From Pigmentiphaga sp. (GTDB taxonomy: Bacteria > Pseudomonadota > Gammaproteobacteria > Burkholderiales > Burkholderiaceae_B), in assembly GCA_023228945.1 (NCBI GenBank), contig JALOAI010000007.1, forward strand, positions 120,219 to 184,218: DNA of 64,000 nucleotides, read 5' to 3'. The position numbers and the translations under genes were made by a program. The number at the start of each line of letters is the position of its first letter. Position 1 is the stretch's first letter. Below are positions 1-12,050 of the stretch, piece after piece. The notes beneath the pieces are model-generated. The model was not told where the DNA came from, did no database searches, and saw only the letters and a program-made list of their open reading frames with translations.

Positions 1-608
1 GGATGCCAAGTCCGATCGAAGTCGCGACGCCCATGGTGGTGGCGATGACGGCCAAGGAATCGACGGCGACCTTGGTCGGGGTGCGTCGGCCCAGCACAGG
101 CTCGAGCGCCGTGGACACCAGGCCGTCGCGTTCTTTGCGAAACTGCAGGATGCCGATACCCAGACCGGCGATGGTGAATACCGACCACTGACTGATCCCC
201 CAATGAAAAAAAGCGTAGCCCATGGCCTGCCGCGCGGCTTCGGCCGATTGGGCTTCGGTGGTGTCGAAGGGAGGCATCAAGAAGTGGCTCATGGGCTCGG
301 CTACGCTCCAGAACACCAGGCCCGCGCCGAAACCGGTGGAGAACAGCATGGCAATCCAACTGAAAAAGCTGAACTCAGGACGGGAGTCGTCGCGGCCCAG
401 GCGGATCGTGCCCCACCGGCTGAGGGCCAGGCCGATCAGGAATGTGATCATCCCGAAGACCGCCAGCAGGTAAAACCAGCCGAAATTGAGGGTGGTGGAT
501 AAAAGCAGGGTCTGCGCGACGGCGCCAAAGGCGTCGGGCCAGAGCGCCCCGATGACCGCCAGCGATAGCACGATCGCGGCGGAGACATACATGACGGGAT
601 TCTTCATA
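1..608 (-). CDS. BCCT family glycine betaine/choline transporter (N-terminal part)
   Basis: The reading frame opens with ATG at 608 (MKNPVMYVSAA) and runs off the left edge of the window, giving about 202 residues. It shows alternating hydrophobic segments and the BCCT-like stretch FSTGFGAGLVFWSVAEP followed by HWGISQWSVFTIAGL, the glycine-rich and tryptophan-rich region that shapes the betaine-binding site in this family. BCCT proteins import glycine betaine, choline or carnitine using a Na+ or H+ gradient and act in the inner membrane in osmoprotection. Full members have about 500 to 680 residues, so more than half lies outside the window. The substrate cannot be told from this fragment. 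Confidence 0.88.
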
Positions 609-701
609 CCTTGTGCCGAAGAGGGGTGCGCCTCAGGCTACAGGGTGGTCGGGCGATCCGCAAGCTGCATGCGGGCGAGGCGTATTACCCTCGCGTATGT
701 T

Positions 702-1592
702 TCAGAGGATGGCTGGCACCGCCAGCACATCGCACTTTGCGCCGGCGAGGGTCTGCCGGGAGACGCTGCCGAGCAAATGCCTGGCGAGCGTGCTTGTGCC
801 TCGGGTGCCGAGCGCGATAAGGTCTACCGTTTTTCGCCGCGAGGCATTGATCAGCGCCGTGGACGGATTTCCATGCACGACGCGCGCCCGCGTGGCCTTT
901 GGCAGCATTCCGTCTTCACCAAATAATTTAATCATCTGCTGATGCGCGGCCCTGGCCTTGGCACGACGATAGCTGTCGATCTCCGCTCGGGAAGTATTGG
1001 CTTTAAGCATGGCCTGTTCGAAGACCAGCGGAATTTCAAACGCGTGGATGAGATCACGCGACGCCGTTGGTGACAATCGGGACGCCCATTGCGCCGCCGC
1101 TTGCGCATATTCCGAAAAATCGACGCCAACCGCGATATGGCGATAGGGCGCGTTAGCGTCGCGGCGCACGACCAGCACAGGACAGGCCGCGCTCCGGACG
1201 ACGCGATCGGCGGTAGAACCGAAAACCTTCTCTTTTAAGCTCTTGCGGACGCCGGGACCAATGATAATGAGGTCCACCCGATGTGACAGCGCCAAGGCTT
1301 CAATGGCGTCGTGCGGCTTCCCTGTCGTCAGGTGAAGAACGGCACGCTCTTCGGCTCCTGCCAACCGCGACTGAAGCTGGTGCCTCTTCTGCTCTTGGAT
1401 GATGCCGCTCAGTGCAACCGTATCGATCGAGGGCGGGAGGCTCGCGTCTTGAAGGGGCAGGTTCTCGATGACATGCACGCCGATGAGTTGCGCTTTATGT
1501 TGGCTGGCTAACTGGATGGCCCGATTCGCGACATATTGGCTGTCGTCGTCTTCGAGATCCAGAGCGATCAAGATGGTCTTGATGTTAGGCAT
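702..1592 (-). CDS. Tandem-domain universal stress protein
   Basis: This 296-residue protein has two UspA domains in tandem. Each ends with the nucleotide-binding pattern G-x2-G-x9-G(S/T): GPGVRKSLKEKVFGST in the first half and GTRGTSTLARHLLGSV in the second. Both copies of the motif look intact, so ATP binding is plausible for both halves. Proteins of this kind (UspE-like) are cytoplasmic and are induced in stress and stationary phase; their molecular role is poorly defined. The gene stands alone between the BCCT transporter and mgtE, all on the minus strand, with about 95 bp on each side. Confidence 0.9.
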   Translation of the reverse strand: MPNIKTILIALDLEDDDSQYVANRAIQLASQHKAQLIGVHVIENLPLQDASLPPSIDTVALSGIIQEQKRHQLQSRLAGAEERAVLHLTTGKPHDAIEALALSHRVDLIIIGPGVRKSLKEKVFGSTADRVVRSAACPVLVVRRDANAPYRHIAVGVDFSEYAQAAAQWASRLSPTASRDLIHAFEIPLVFEQAMLKANTSRAEIDSYRRAKARAAHQQMIKLFGEDGMLPKATRARVVHGNPSTALINASRRKTVDLIALGTRGTSTLARHLLGSVSRQTLAGAKCDVLAVPAIL

Positions 1593-1689
1593 GAGGTCTG
1601 GTCAGCGGGATGGGGCTTGTCGAGCGAAGGCCGCCAAGTCGGTGCGCTCCATCAGGCGTGGATGATACTCGAGGGAGCGGCGCGAGCCA

Positions 1690-3051
1690 TTACGGCATGC
1701 TCAGGATCGACTTGGCGATACTGAAGTAGATCAACACGCCGGTCGCGTCCGCGATCGAGGTAACGAGCGGCGTGCTGGCGGTTGCCGGGTCCATCTTGAA
1801 TCGGCTCAGGACAAAGGGCAGCAGCATCCCGATCAGGCTGCCCACAATGACGATCAGGACCATCGACAGGGCAATGACCCAGGCGATTTCCGGGCCGCCC
1901 CGAACGGCGCCAATGACGGCGATCGCGACGGCCATGCTCAGACCCAGCAGAACGGCTACGACCAATTCACGGCCAAGCACTCGCCCCCAATCCGAAACGC
2001 TGATCTCACCCGTGGCCAAAGCTCGCACCATCAGAGTGGCGGATTGTGCCCCCGCATTACCGCCGGACGCGATCAGGATCGGCAGGAAAAACATCAAAGC
2101 CAGGTGCGCCGCGATCGTGTCTTCGAAGTGCGCGATGCCCGCGCCCGAGAAGATATTTCCGAACACCAGCAGCATGAGCCAAACCACTCTGGCCCGGTAG
2201 AGCATGGCGATCGTGGCGGTGCCGACGCCGGAGTCCAGCTTCGTCACCGTACCGACGCGGTGAAAATCCTCGGTGGCTTCGGCCTCCATCACGTCCAGGG
2301 CGTCGTCGTGGGTGATGATGCCGACGAGGCGATCCTCGGCATCCACCACGGGTAAAGCGATCACATCATAGTGGGCGATTCGGCGTGCCGCCTCTTCGAC
2401 ATCATCATTGACTCTGATCGCATGGGTGTTCGTCTCCATGATGTCGGCGACCTTGGCCTGGGCCGGTGCCGTAATGAGATCCTGCAGATGCACCGAGCCG
2501 AGCAAGGTTCTGTCCGTATCAATGACATAGGCGCGATAGATGGTCTCTTTGTCCGGAGCTTCGCGGCGCAGAACCGTCAAGGCTCTCGTCGCGCTCAAGT
2601 CTGGGGACAACGCGGCATAACCTGAGGTCATGATCGCGCCGGCGGTGCCCTCGTCGTAAGCGGCGAGGCGGCGGATATCTTCTCGTTCCGCTTGCGCGAG
2701 AGCCGGCATCAGGGCATCCCGCTGATGATCCGAGAGCTTTTTATAGAGATCGGCTCTATCGTCGGCCTTCATTCCCATGACGATCGCAGCCAGATCACCG
2801 CGCGGCGTCACCGTCGCCAACAGGGTCTGCGAGTCGGGATCGAGATAGCTGAACACATCGGCCTGCCGGGACTTTCGGGTCTGCCGCAAGGTTGCCCATG
2901 CGGCGGCCGGTTCAAGTTTCTGCAGGGCCTTGGCGAGATCGGCCGGGTGTTCCGCCGCCAGCGTCGCGCTTATTTCCTCGGGGGTGCCATTCAGGAAAAT
3001 CTCCCGAATATCGTGAGTATTGGTCTGCATCTGCGACGTGGCCAAGCCCAT
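1690..3051 (-). CDS. mgtE: MgtE-type magnesium channel/transporter
   Basis: The 453-residue protein has the MgtE order: an acidic N-terminal superhelical domain (about residues 15-130), two CBS domains (about 135-260, with HYDVIALPVVDAEDRLVGIITHDD in the second) and a C-terminal block of five membrane helices with the conserved FFLPILIASGGNAGAQSATL pore region. MgtE is a homodimeric inner-membrane Mg2+ channel whose cytosolic domains sense Mg2+ and gate the pore. The length is normal for the family. Another Met seven residues in could be the true start. No M-box riboswitch could be recognised upstream. Confidence 0.93.
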   Translation of the reverse strand: MGLATSQMQTNTHDIREIFLNGTPEEISATLAAEHPADLAKALQKLEPAAAWATLRQTRKSRQADVFSYLDPDSQTLLATVTPRGDLAAIVMGMKADDRADLYKKLSDHQRDALMPALAQAEREDIRRLAAYDEGTAGAIMTSGYAALSPDLSATRALTVLRREAPDKETIYRAYVIDTDRTLLGSVHLQDLITAPAQAKVADIMETNTHAIRVNDDVEEAARRIAHYDVIALPVVDAEDRLVGIITHDDALDVMEAEATEDFHRVGTVTKLDSGVGTATIAMLYRARVVWLMLLVFGNIFSGAGIAHFEDTIAAHLALMFFLPILIASGGNAGAQSATLMVRALATGEISVSDWGRVLGRELVVAVLLGLSMAVAIAVIGAVRGGPEIAWVIALSMVLIVIVGSLIGMLLPFVLSRFKMDPATASTPLVTSIADATGVLIYFSIAKSILSMP

Positions 3052-3387
3052 CTTTCAAGTGGGGCGCCTATTGTCTGGTGGCCGCATCCCTAAAGGGGGG
3101 CTGGACCAGCCTGAACGTTAAGCCTCTTCGAGAGCGGTGGAAGTCGGGCTACGGGCGGGTAGTGTATCAGCAGTGCGGACTCGGACGCCCATGGGAAAGT
3201 GACGAAACCCGGATTAGGAAAGCGCCCGGCAGAGCGAAGGCTCGTCTGCCGGTCACGTCGCCAAGGCTTCATTCGCGATACAGTTGAGGGCTGGTTTCCC
3301 GACCCACGGCGTGTTTCGTGGGCTCATCCGCCGTATTGCCGAGGGCCCGCTGCCTCGCTATTCCGACGCCTTCCACCCCTTCCGCCC
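3052..3387. other. Intergenic region between mgtE and the hybrid kinase gene
   Basis: This 336-bp divergent spacer must hold promoters for mgtE (minus) and the hybrid kinase (plus). It contains one perfect 8-bp stem, CCGGCAGA/TCTGCCGG, at 3226-3252 with an 11-nt loop region. The long open frame that starts upstream of the kinase at 3199 has Arg/Pro-rich composition and is judged non-coding here. No riboswitch or known operator was recognised. Confidence 0.6.
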
Positions 3388-6798
<3,411 letters not shown>

Positions 6799-6815
6799 CG
6801 TCCTATCGAGCCACT

Positions 6816-7682
6816 ATGCCCCACCGAAAAAAATCCCAGATCGCGGAGATCGAGCAGGCCCTGCTGCTCGAGGCCATTTACCGGCGTTATCACTATGATT
6901 TTCGAGGCTATGCCCCGGCGTCGATCAAGCGGGGCCTGCACTCGGCACTGGGATCGTTCGGCTGCGAGACTCTGTCCCGGCTACAAGACCGGGTCTTGCG
7001 CGAGCCAGCGGTTTTCACCGCGCTTCTCGGTTACCTCACAGTACAAGTGAGTGAGCTGTTCCGGGACCCGGAGTATTTTCTCGCGCTGCGCCGTGAGGTC
7101 ATACCGCTGCTGCGCACGTATCCGTCGCTCAAGCTCTGGGTGGCGGGGTGCAGCACGGGCGAGGAGGTCTACTCGCTGGCGATCCTGTTGCACGAAGAAG
7201 GCCTGCTGGAACGCAGTCTTATCTACGCGACCGACATCAACGTCGAGGCCCTCAAGAAAGCGGAACAGGGGATCTTCGATATGGGGCGTGTGGAAGCGTT
7301 TGCGAACAGCTATATTCAGGCGGGCGGCAAGGCTTCGCTGTCCCACTATTACATGGCTCGCTATGGCTATGTGGTGTTTGATAAGGCTCTTCGCAGGAAC
7401 ATCGTCTTCGCCGACCACAGCCTCGCCACCGACAGCGTTTTTGCCGAAGTCCACTTCATTTCCTGCCGCAACGTCCTGATCTACTTCGAGTCCGAGCTGC
7501 AGAGCCGAGCCTTGAAGCTGTTTCGAGACTCGTTGTGCCATCGGGGTTTCCTGGGGCTGGGTTCCAAAGAATCCCTCGGGTTCTCGGCACAGGCCGAGGC
7601 TTTCGAAGCGTTCGCGATCAGTGAGAGGATCTATCGAAAAAAATCGGATTGCCAACCTGAAGGAGGGTTTCTCTGGGCTTAG
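6816..7682 (+). CDS. CheR-type protein-glutamate O-methyltransferase
   Basis: The 288-residue protein starts at the ATG of MPHRKKSQIAE. It has an all-helical CheR N-domain and a Rossmann methyltransferase domain with the SAM-binding sequence WVAGCSTGEEVYSLA and the later ATDINVEALKKA and SCRNVLIYF motifs. CheR enzymes methylate glutamates of chemoreceptors. No chemoreceptor, CheW or CheB gene lies nearby, and it sits between two kinase genes, so its target may instead be a signalling protein of this operon. Longer in-frame starts would overlap the kinase gene and add an unlike sequence. Confidence 0.88.
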   Translation: MPHRKKSQIAEIEQALLLEAIYRRYHYDFRGYAPASIKRGLHSALGSFGCETLSRLQDRVLREPAVFTALLGYLTVQVSELFRDPEYFLALRREVIPLLRTYPSLKLWVAGCSTGEEVYSLAILLHEEGLLERSLIYATDINVEALKKAEQGIFDMGRVEAFANSYIQAGGKASLSHYYMARYGYVVFDKALRRNIVFADHSLATDSVFAEVHFISCRNVLIYFESELQSRALKLFRDSLCHRGFLGLGSKESLGFSAQAEAFEAFAISERIYRKKSDCQPEGGFLWA

Positions 7683-7744
7683 CCTCTTGCCGTTCTCCGG
7701 CTATGCAATATGTGTCGACATAAACCTGACCGTGGCATTGCAGA

Positions 7745-8875
7745 ATGAATACAAGCGAAAGCATCAAATGTCTGATCGTCGATGACTTACCGCAGAATCT
7801 CGTTGCGCTGGAAGCCTTGCTGCAGCGCGATGGAGTCGAGTTCCTCAAGGCCCATTCGGGTTTCGAAGCCCTGGAGCTGCTGCTTCGGCACAGCGATGTG
7901 GCCCTGGCCCTGCTGGATGTACAAATGCCGGAAATGAATGGCTTCGAACTGGCGGAGCTCATCCGCGGTAACGAGCGCACGCGGCATATCCCGCTGATCT
8001 TCATGACGGCCGGCGCCCGCGAGGCCAACTGGCAGTTCAAGGGCTACGAAAGCGGCGCCGTGGATTTTCTTTTCAAGCCGGTCGATCCCGACATCCTCGT
8101 CACCAAAGCCAACGTCTTCTTCGAGCTCCATCGCCGCAAACAGCAACTGGCGCGGCAACTGCGGGAAAGAACCGAGGCATTGCGCGTCAATGAGATGTTC
8201 ATGGCCGTGCTGAGCCATGATCTTCGAACACCGCTGCAGGTGATCAAGACGATCGCTACGCTCTTGAAGCGCCAGCCCGACGCACCGACGGTGCCGGATC
8301 TCGCCGAGCGGTTATTGGGAAGCTGCCAGCAGATGAACCGCATGATCGAAGACCTGCTGGACGTGACGCGGATCCGCCAGGCGGGCGGGCTGCGGCTGGT
8401 GCCCGACGCCATCGACCTGCATGGGCTTTGCGAGCGTTCCGTGCGCGATCTGCAGAACCGTTTTCCGGTGCGTGTCGTCGAGTATCGCCGGCAAGGCGAC
8501 GGGCAAGGGAGTTGGGATGGCGAACGCTTGGAGCAGGTGCTAGGCAACGTGCTGGGTAACGCCATGCAGCATGGCGATGAGGGGCAGCCGGTTCGGGTAA
8601 CGCTGGATGGTACGCATGGCGCTTTCGTGGTTCTGACCATCATCAACCATGGCCACATTCCGCCCGAAATGCTTCCGGTGTTGTTCAGCCCGTTCGGCGG
8701 CGGCGAACGGGCTCCCGGAAAGCCCCAAGGGTTGGGGCTGGGGCTGTATATCACCCGGCAGATCGTGCTCGCCCATGGCGGCGACATCGAGGTTCAGCCT
8801 GAGGGCGGGATGGTACGCGTTGAGATCACCTTACCGCGTCAGACGGACCACCGGGCCCGGTCCGCGGTCTTGTGA
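7745..8875 (+). CDS. Response regulator-histidine kinase (REC-HisKA-HATPase)
   Basis: The 376-residue protein begins with a receiver domain (acidic pair IVDD at 12-14, phospho-acceptor Asp58 in LLDVQMPEMNG, conserved Lys in FKPVD). A short coiled coil joins it to a HisKA domain with His158 (LSHDLRTPLQ) and a HATPase domain ending in GLGLGLYITRQIV. It has no membrane helix and should be soluble. It is probably phosphorylated through, or signals to, the hybrid kinase upstream. Its last 45 bp overlap the convergent receiver gene on the other strand. Confidence 0.9.
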   Translation: MNTSESIKCLIVDDLPQNLVALEALLQRDGVEFLKAHSGFEALELLLRHSDVALALLDVQMPEMNGFELAELIRGNERTRHIPLIFMTAGAREANWQFKGYESGAVDFLFKPVDPDILVTKANVFFELHRRKQQLARQLRERTEALRVNEMFMAVLSHDLRTPLQVIKTIATLLKRQPDAPTVPDLAERLLGSCQQMNRMIEDLLDVTRIRQAGGLRLVPDAIDLHGLCERSVRDLQNRFPVRVVEYRRQGDGQGSWDGERLEQVLGNVLGNAMQHGDEGQPVRVTLDGTHGAFVVLTIINHGHIPPEMLPVLFSPFGGGERAPGKPQGLGLGLYITRQIVLAHGGDIEVQPEGGMVRVEITLPRQTDHRARSAVL

Positions 8876-9253
8876 AGATCCGGAACCTGGCAGGCCGGGC
8901 CCGGCCTCTTGGGTGGCGTCCAACAAGGATTCCAGGGCTTCGATGTCGAAGGGCTTCCGCAAGGTGTGCACCCGGGAGCCCCACTCGGCTGGCTGAGAAC
9001 CCAGATCGTGGCCGCTGCATAGCACGATCCAGCGCGAGGGATTTGTTCGCAGTAGCCCGCGAGCCAGCTCGATGCCCGATCGGCCCGGCAGGTTGACGTC
9101 GGTAATGACGACATCGAAGCGAGTACGCGCATCGAGCTCCAGGGCTTCTTCGGCCGTGGCGCAGCATGTGATGCGGCGATTCTCGCCTTCTTGGATGAGG
9201 GCGCTCACAGTGTCTCGCAACTGCTCGTTGTCTTCGACGTACAAAATGTGCAT
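8831..9253 (-). CDS. Single-domain response regulator
   Basis: The chosen ATG gives MHILYVEDNEQL, the usual first strand and acidic pocket of a receiver domain, and a 140-residue protein. Asp52 (VVITDVNLPG) is the predicted phosphorylation site and LRKPFD supplies the conserved Lys. There is no output domain, so it probably acts as a phosphotransfer partner or through protein contact, fitting the neighbouring kinases. It converges on, and overlaps by 45 bp, the REC-HisKA gene. A longer frame to 9319 would add 22 residues unlike this family. Confidence 0.85.
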   Translation of the reverse strand: MHILYVEDNEQLRDTVSALIQEGENRRITCCATAEEALELDARTRFDVVITDVNLPGRSGIELARGLLRTNPSRWIVLCSGHDLGSQPAEWGSRVHTLRKPFDIEALESLLDATQEAGPGLPGSGSSQDRGPGPVVRLTR

Positions 9254-9447
9254 GGCGCTGTAAAAAGGGAGATCCTCGCTAAGTGGACGCCCACCCCGGA
9301 CTCCTGGGATTGGGGCCAACGTAAAGGGTAGGGGATGGTGGCGGCGATCGCAAGCTGTTTTGCCTGATGCCAGGCCGCCGAAGCGATGCTCGAGATGCGA
9401 TCAAAGCATGGGGACGAGGAAGGGAGCGGCTTGAACCGCTAGCCTTG

Positions 9448-11010
9448 TTAGGGCGCTGTGCCGGTCTTCGCCCGGCTCCCCGGCTCGTAGAACTCCGCCA
9501 GCGCCGCCTGGTACCGGCGCAGCAAGGGCAGGAACTGCGCGGTGGCCCCCGCCTGGGCGCGCAACTGCGCTTGCAGTTCCGCCTGGATGGCGGCTTCGTC
9601 CACGCCGCACACCGCGCCATCGTCGACCACGGTGCGGCCGGCCACCACCAGGGTGCGGACGTTGGCCGCCGTGGCCCGCGTGTGCAGCACCGTGGCGATG
9701 TCGGACAAAGGCTCGCACAGGTCCAGCGTTTTGGGTTCCAGGTCCAGCAGCAGCAGGTCGGCGATGGCGCCGGGGGCGATCTCACCGGCGCCGGGGCGGC
9801 CGGCCGCCGCCGGGCCGTGGCAGCAGGCCGCTTCCAGGACGGCCTCGCGGGGGACGCCATCCCGGAAGCCGACGCCGCCATGCAAGAGCCGCAGCAAACG
9901 AATCTCGCGCAATAGATCATCGTCGTCATCCAGCGCCAGTGCGTCGAGGCCGACCGCGAACTTCAGACCCGCTTCGTGCATGCTCTGCACCGGCGCGATG
10001 CCGGAGCGCAAACGCAGGTTGGAGCTGGTATTGATCGAGACGACGACTCCGCGGGCGGCAAGGAGTTCGCATTCGCCGGGGCGCAGTTGCGTGCAGTGCG
10101 CCACCGTCAGCCGTGGCGACAACAGCCCCATCTGGTCGAGATGGCGCACGATGCCTTGCGGATATTCGCAATCCGCCCAAGCGCGCTGGTAGCGGGATTC
10201 GAGAAGATGCATGTGGATCCGCCTGCCGCTGGCATGGGCGGCGGCGGCAACGCGTGAGAGAAGCTCGTCGGTACACCATTCGACGCCCACCGGTCCGTAC
10301 TGGACCTGGAATTGTTCCGATTCGCAGGTGGCGGCGATCTCGTCGACCACGGCAAGCTGCTCGTCGAGCGGCGCGATCGGCCGCAGCAGGCGCTCGCGGA
10401 TGGCTTCGGCATCGGCGGGCTCCAGCAATCGCAAGATGGTTTCGTCCGCCGCGTAGCCAAGCCGATGCCGGTCGCGCAGGGGAACGACGAAGGCCACCCG
10501 GATGCCGATGTCGCGCGCCGCCCGGCTGACCGCCTGTGCTTCGAGCAGCAGGCTGCGCGGCTCACGCGATAAGTGGCAATGTACGGTGGAGGCAATGCCG
10601 CTGCGTACCATGCGGCAGAAAGCCGCCGCGGCGACAAGGTAGGGGTCCACCGGCGGCAGGGCGAACGTCGCGGGAAACCAGGCTTCCAGCGGTGCGTCGA
10701 CGGCGCCATAGGCCATGGTTTTGACACCCCGGCCATGGTCGTGCGCGTTGGCGAACGGTGGCATGAGCAAGGTCGAGCCGCCGCTCGTCGCCCGCCGATT
10801 CAGCGCCAGCACGCCGCTCGCGTCATAGCGTACTTCCACGCCGGGCTCGAGGGCGTCGGCACGCGCGGAGGGAAGCAGCCAGTCCGCTTGCAGCGCGGCG
10901 CCGCTCCGCCCGGGGCCTGCTGCGGGGCGGGGCGGGCGGCCCGCGGCCGCGACATCGCCGCGGGTGGTGGGGTCGGAACGATCGTTCCCAAGATATGGAT
11001 CGGGTGTCAT
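9448..11010 (-). CDS. Amidohydrolase-superfamily metal-dependent hydrolase (TrzA/SsnA type)
   Basis: The 520-residue protein has the metal-binding pattern of the cytosine-deaminase/TrzA branch: H-D-H at about residues 90-92, later HMHLLES, VAHCTQL and the metal Asp in GLDALALDDDD. These enzymes hydrolyse C-N or C-Cl bonds of cyclic amides, amidines and triazines; the substrate here is unknown. A GGAAGAG ribosome-binding site precedes the ATG. It is the last gene of an apparent three-gene minus-strand operon behind the LivJ-like binding protein and the metallo-beta-lactamase-fold hydrolase, so it probably acts on the imported compound or a product of it. Confidence 0.85.
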   Translation of the reverse strand: MTPDPYLGNDRSDPTTRGDVAAAGRPPRPAAGPGRSGAALQADWLLPSARADALEPGVEVRYDASGVLALNRRATSGGSTLLMPPFANAHDHGRGVKTMAYGAVDAPLEAWFPATFALPPVDPYLVAAAAFCRMVRSGIASTVHCHLSREPRSLLLEAQAVSRAARDIGIRVAFVVPLRDRHRLGYAADETILRLLEPADAEAIRERLLRPIAPLDEQLAVVDEIAATCESEQFQVQYGPVGVEWCTDELLSRVAAAAHASGRRIHMHLLESRYQRAWADCEYPQGIVRHLDQMGLLSPRLTVAHCTQLRPGECELLAARGVVVSINTSSNLRLRSGIAPVQSMHEAGLKFAVGLDALALDDDDDLLREIRLLRLLHGGVGFRDGVPREAVLEAACCHGPAAAGRPGAGEIAPGAIADLLLLDLEPKTLDLCEPLSDIATVLHTRATAANVRTLVVAGRTVVDDGAVCGVDEAAIQAELQAQLRAQAGATAQFLPLLRRYQAALAEFYEPGSRAKTGTAP

Positions 11011-11095
11011 GCTCTTCCAGGGGCGATAAGGTGAAGGCTGGCGCGGGATCGCGGGCGTTTGCCGGCAAGGGCGACGCCGCTGACCGGCGGATCGT

Positions 11096-12016
11096 TCAGC
11101 GGCGCCAATCGATGGCGTATCCTCCGCCGGGAGCGGAAACCACCTTGCAGGTATGCGGTTCGGCGAAGTGGGTGGGAAACAGTCGCACGTCGCGGTCGAC
11201 GCAGCTATCGAGCAGCCGCATGCGGGTTTCCAGTGCCCTGGCCATGTCGTCGTCGAAGGTGGAGCAGACCTGCGGGTATGGGATCTGGATGGGGTGGTGA
11301 ATCACGTCGCCCGTGAAGAGGGCTTCGCTCCCGGCCACTTTGAGCCGGGCACAGGCATGCCCGGGAGTATGGCCGGGCGAGGCCTCGACCCGCAGCAGGT
11401 CGTCGATCTGGTGGCCGTCGTCGACGAGGTCCACCAGGCCGGCCTCGAGCACCGGCAGGATGCTGTCTTCGAAGGCGCCGTCGTTCAGCGCCGTTGCGCG
11501 GTAGCCGGGATCGCGGGCATCCCAGCGCGCGAACTCGGTGCGGCCGAACAGATAGCGCGCGTTGGGGAAGGTGGGTACCCAGCGGCCGTCCTCCAGGCGG
11601 GTGTTCCAGCCGATGTGATCCGCATGAAGATGGGTACAAAAAACGTAATCGATGTCCTGTGGCCTCAGCCCGAGCGTGGCGAGCCGCTCGAGCCAGGGCT
11701 CGTTGCGCATATGAAAGCTGGGAACGGCATGGCGGACCTTATGGTTGCCCACGCAGCTATCGATGAGGACGTTGTGCCGACCGGTACGCACCACCCAACT
11801 GTGTACGCTGGTGCGCAGACGATCGATGTCGGGCAGATAAAAGTTCGGCAGCAGCCAATCGCCTTGTGCCTCGAGCATCCAGCGCTGGATAGAGGGAAAC
11901 ATGCCTTCGGGGACGAAGCCCGGGCCAAGATAATCCTCCACCCGATCGATCCGGACGGAGCTGTAATGGAAGGTGGCCATGATCAGATACAGTTCGGATC
12001 CGGGTGGCCAGGCCAC
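11096..12016 (-). CDS. Metallo-beta-lactamase-fold hydrolase
   Basis: This 306-residue protein carries the MBL dinuclear zinc motif H129-L-H131-A-D133-H134, then GHTPGHAC and a TGDVIHHP region, the usual ligand positions of the fold. Family members hydrolyse lactones, thioesters or phosphodiesters; AHL-lactonase-like and arylsulfatase-like members look similar, so the substrate is open. The start is a GTG at 12016, with GGAG about seven bases upstream; an ATG 12 codons in is the alternative. It begins 35 bp after the LivJ-like gene stops and so appears to share its operon. Confidence 0.84.
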   Translation of the reverse strand: MAWPPGSELYLIMATFHYSSVRIDRVEDYLGPGFVPEGMFPSIQRWMLEAQGDWLLPNFYLPDIDRLRTSVHSWVVRTGRHNVLIDSCVGNHKVRHAVPSFHMRNEPWLERLATLGLRPQDIDYVFCTHLHADHIGWNTRLEDGRWVPTFPNARYLFGRTEFARWDARDPGYRATALNDGAFEDSILPVLEAGLVDLVDDGHQIDDLLRVEASPGHTPGHACARLKVAGSEALFTGDVIHHPIQIPYPQVCSTFDDDMARALETRMRLLDSCVDRDVRLFPTHFAEPHTCKVVSAPGGGYAIDWRR

Positions 12017-12050
12017 CCGGGTTCTCCGGCGTTGACGGGTAGGGGACTGT

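Noticed and set aside
3265..3280. GCGATACA near the hybrid kinase gene as a Crp/Fnr site
   Set aside because: Left half does not match; likewise the half-site near 33190 inside the sulfatase gene.
3052..3387. M-box or other riboswitch upstream of mgtE
   Set aside because: No conserved riboswitch core recognised; only one short stem seen.
9320..9447. tRNA-like sequence (GGAAGGGAGCGGCTTGAACC)
   Set aside because: No cloverleaf could be folded; it is the spacer and 3' end of the amidohydrolase gene.
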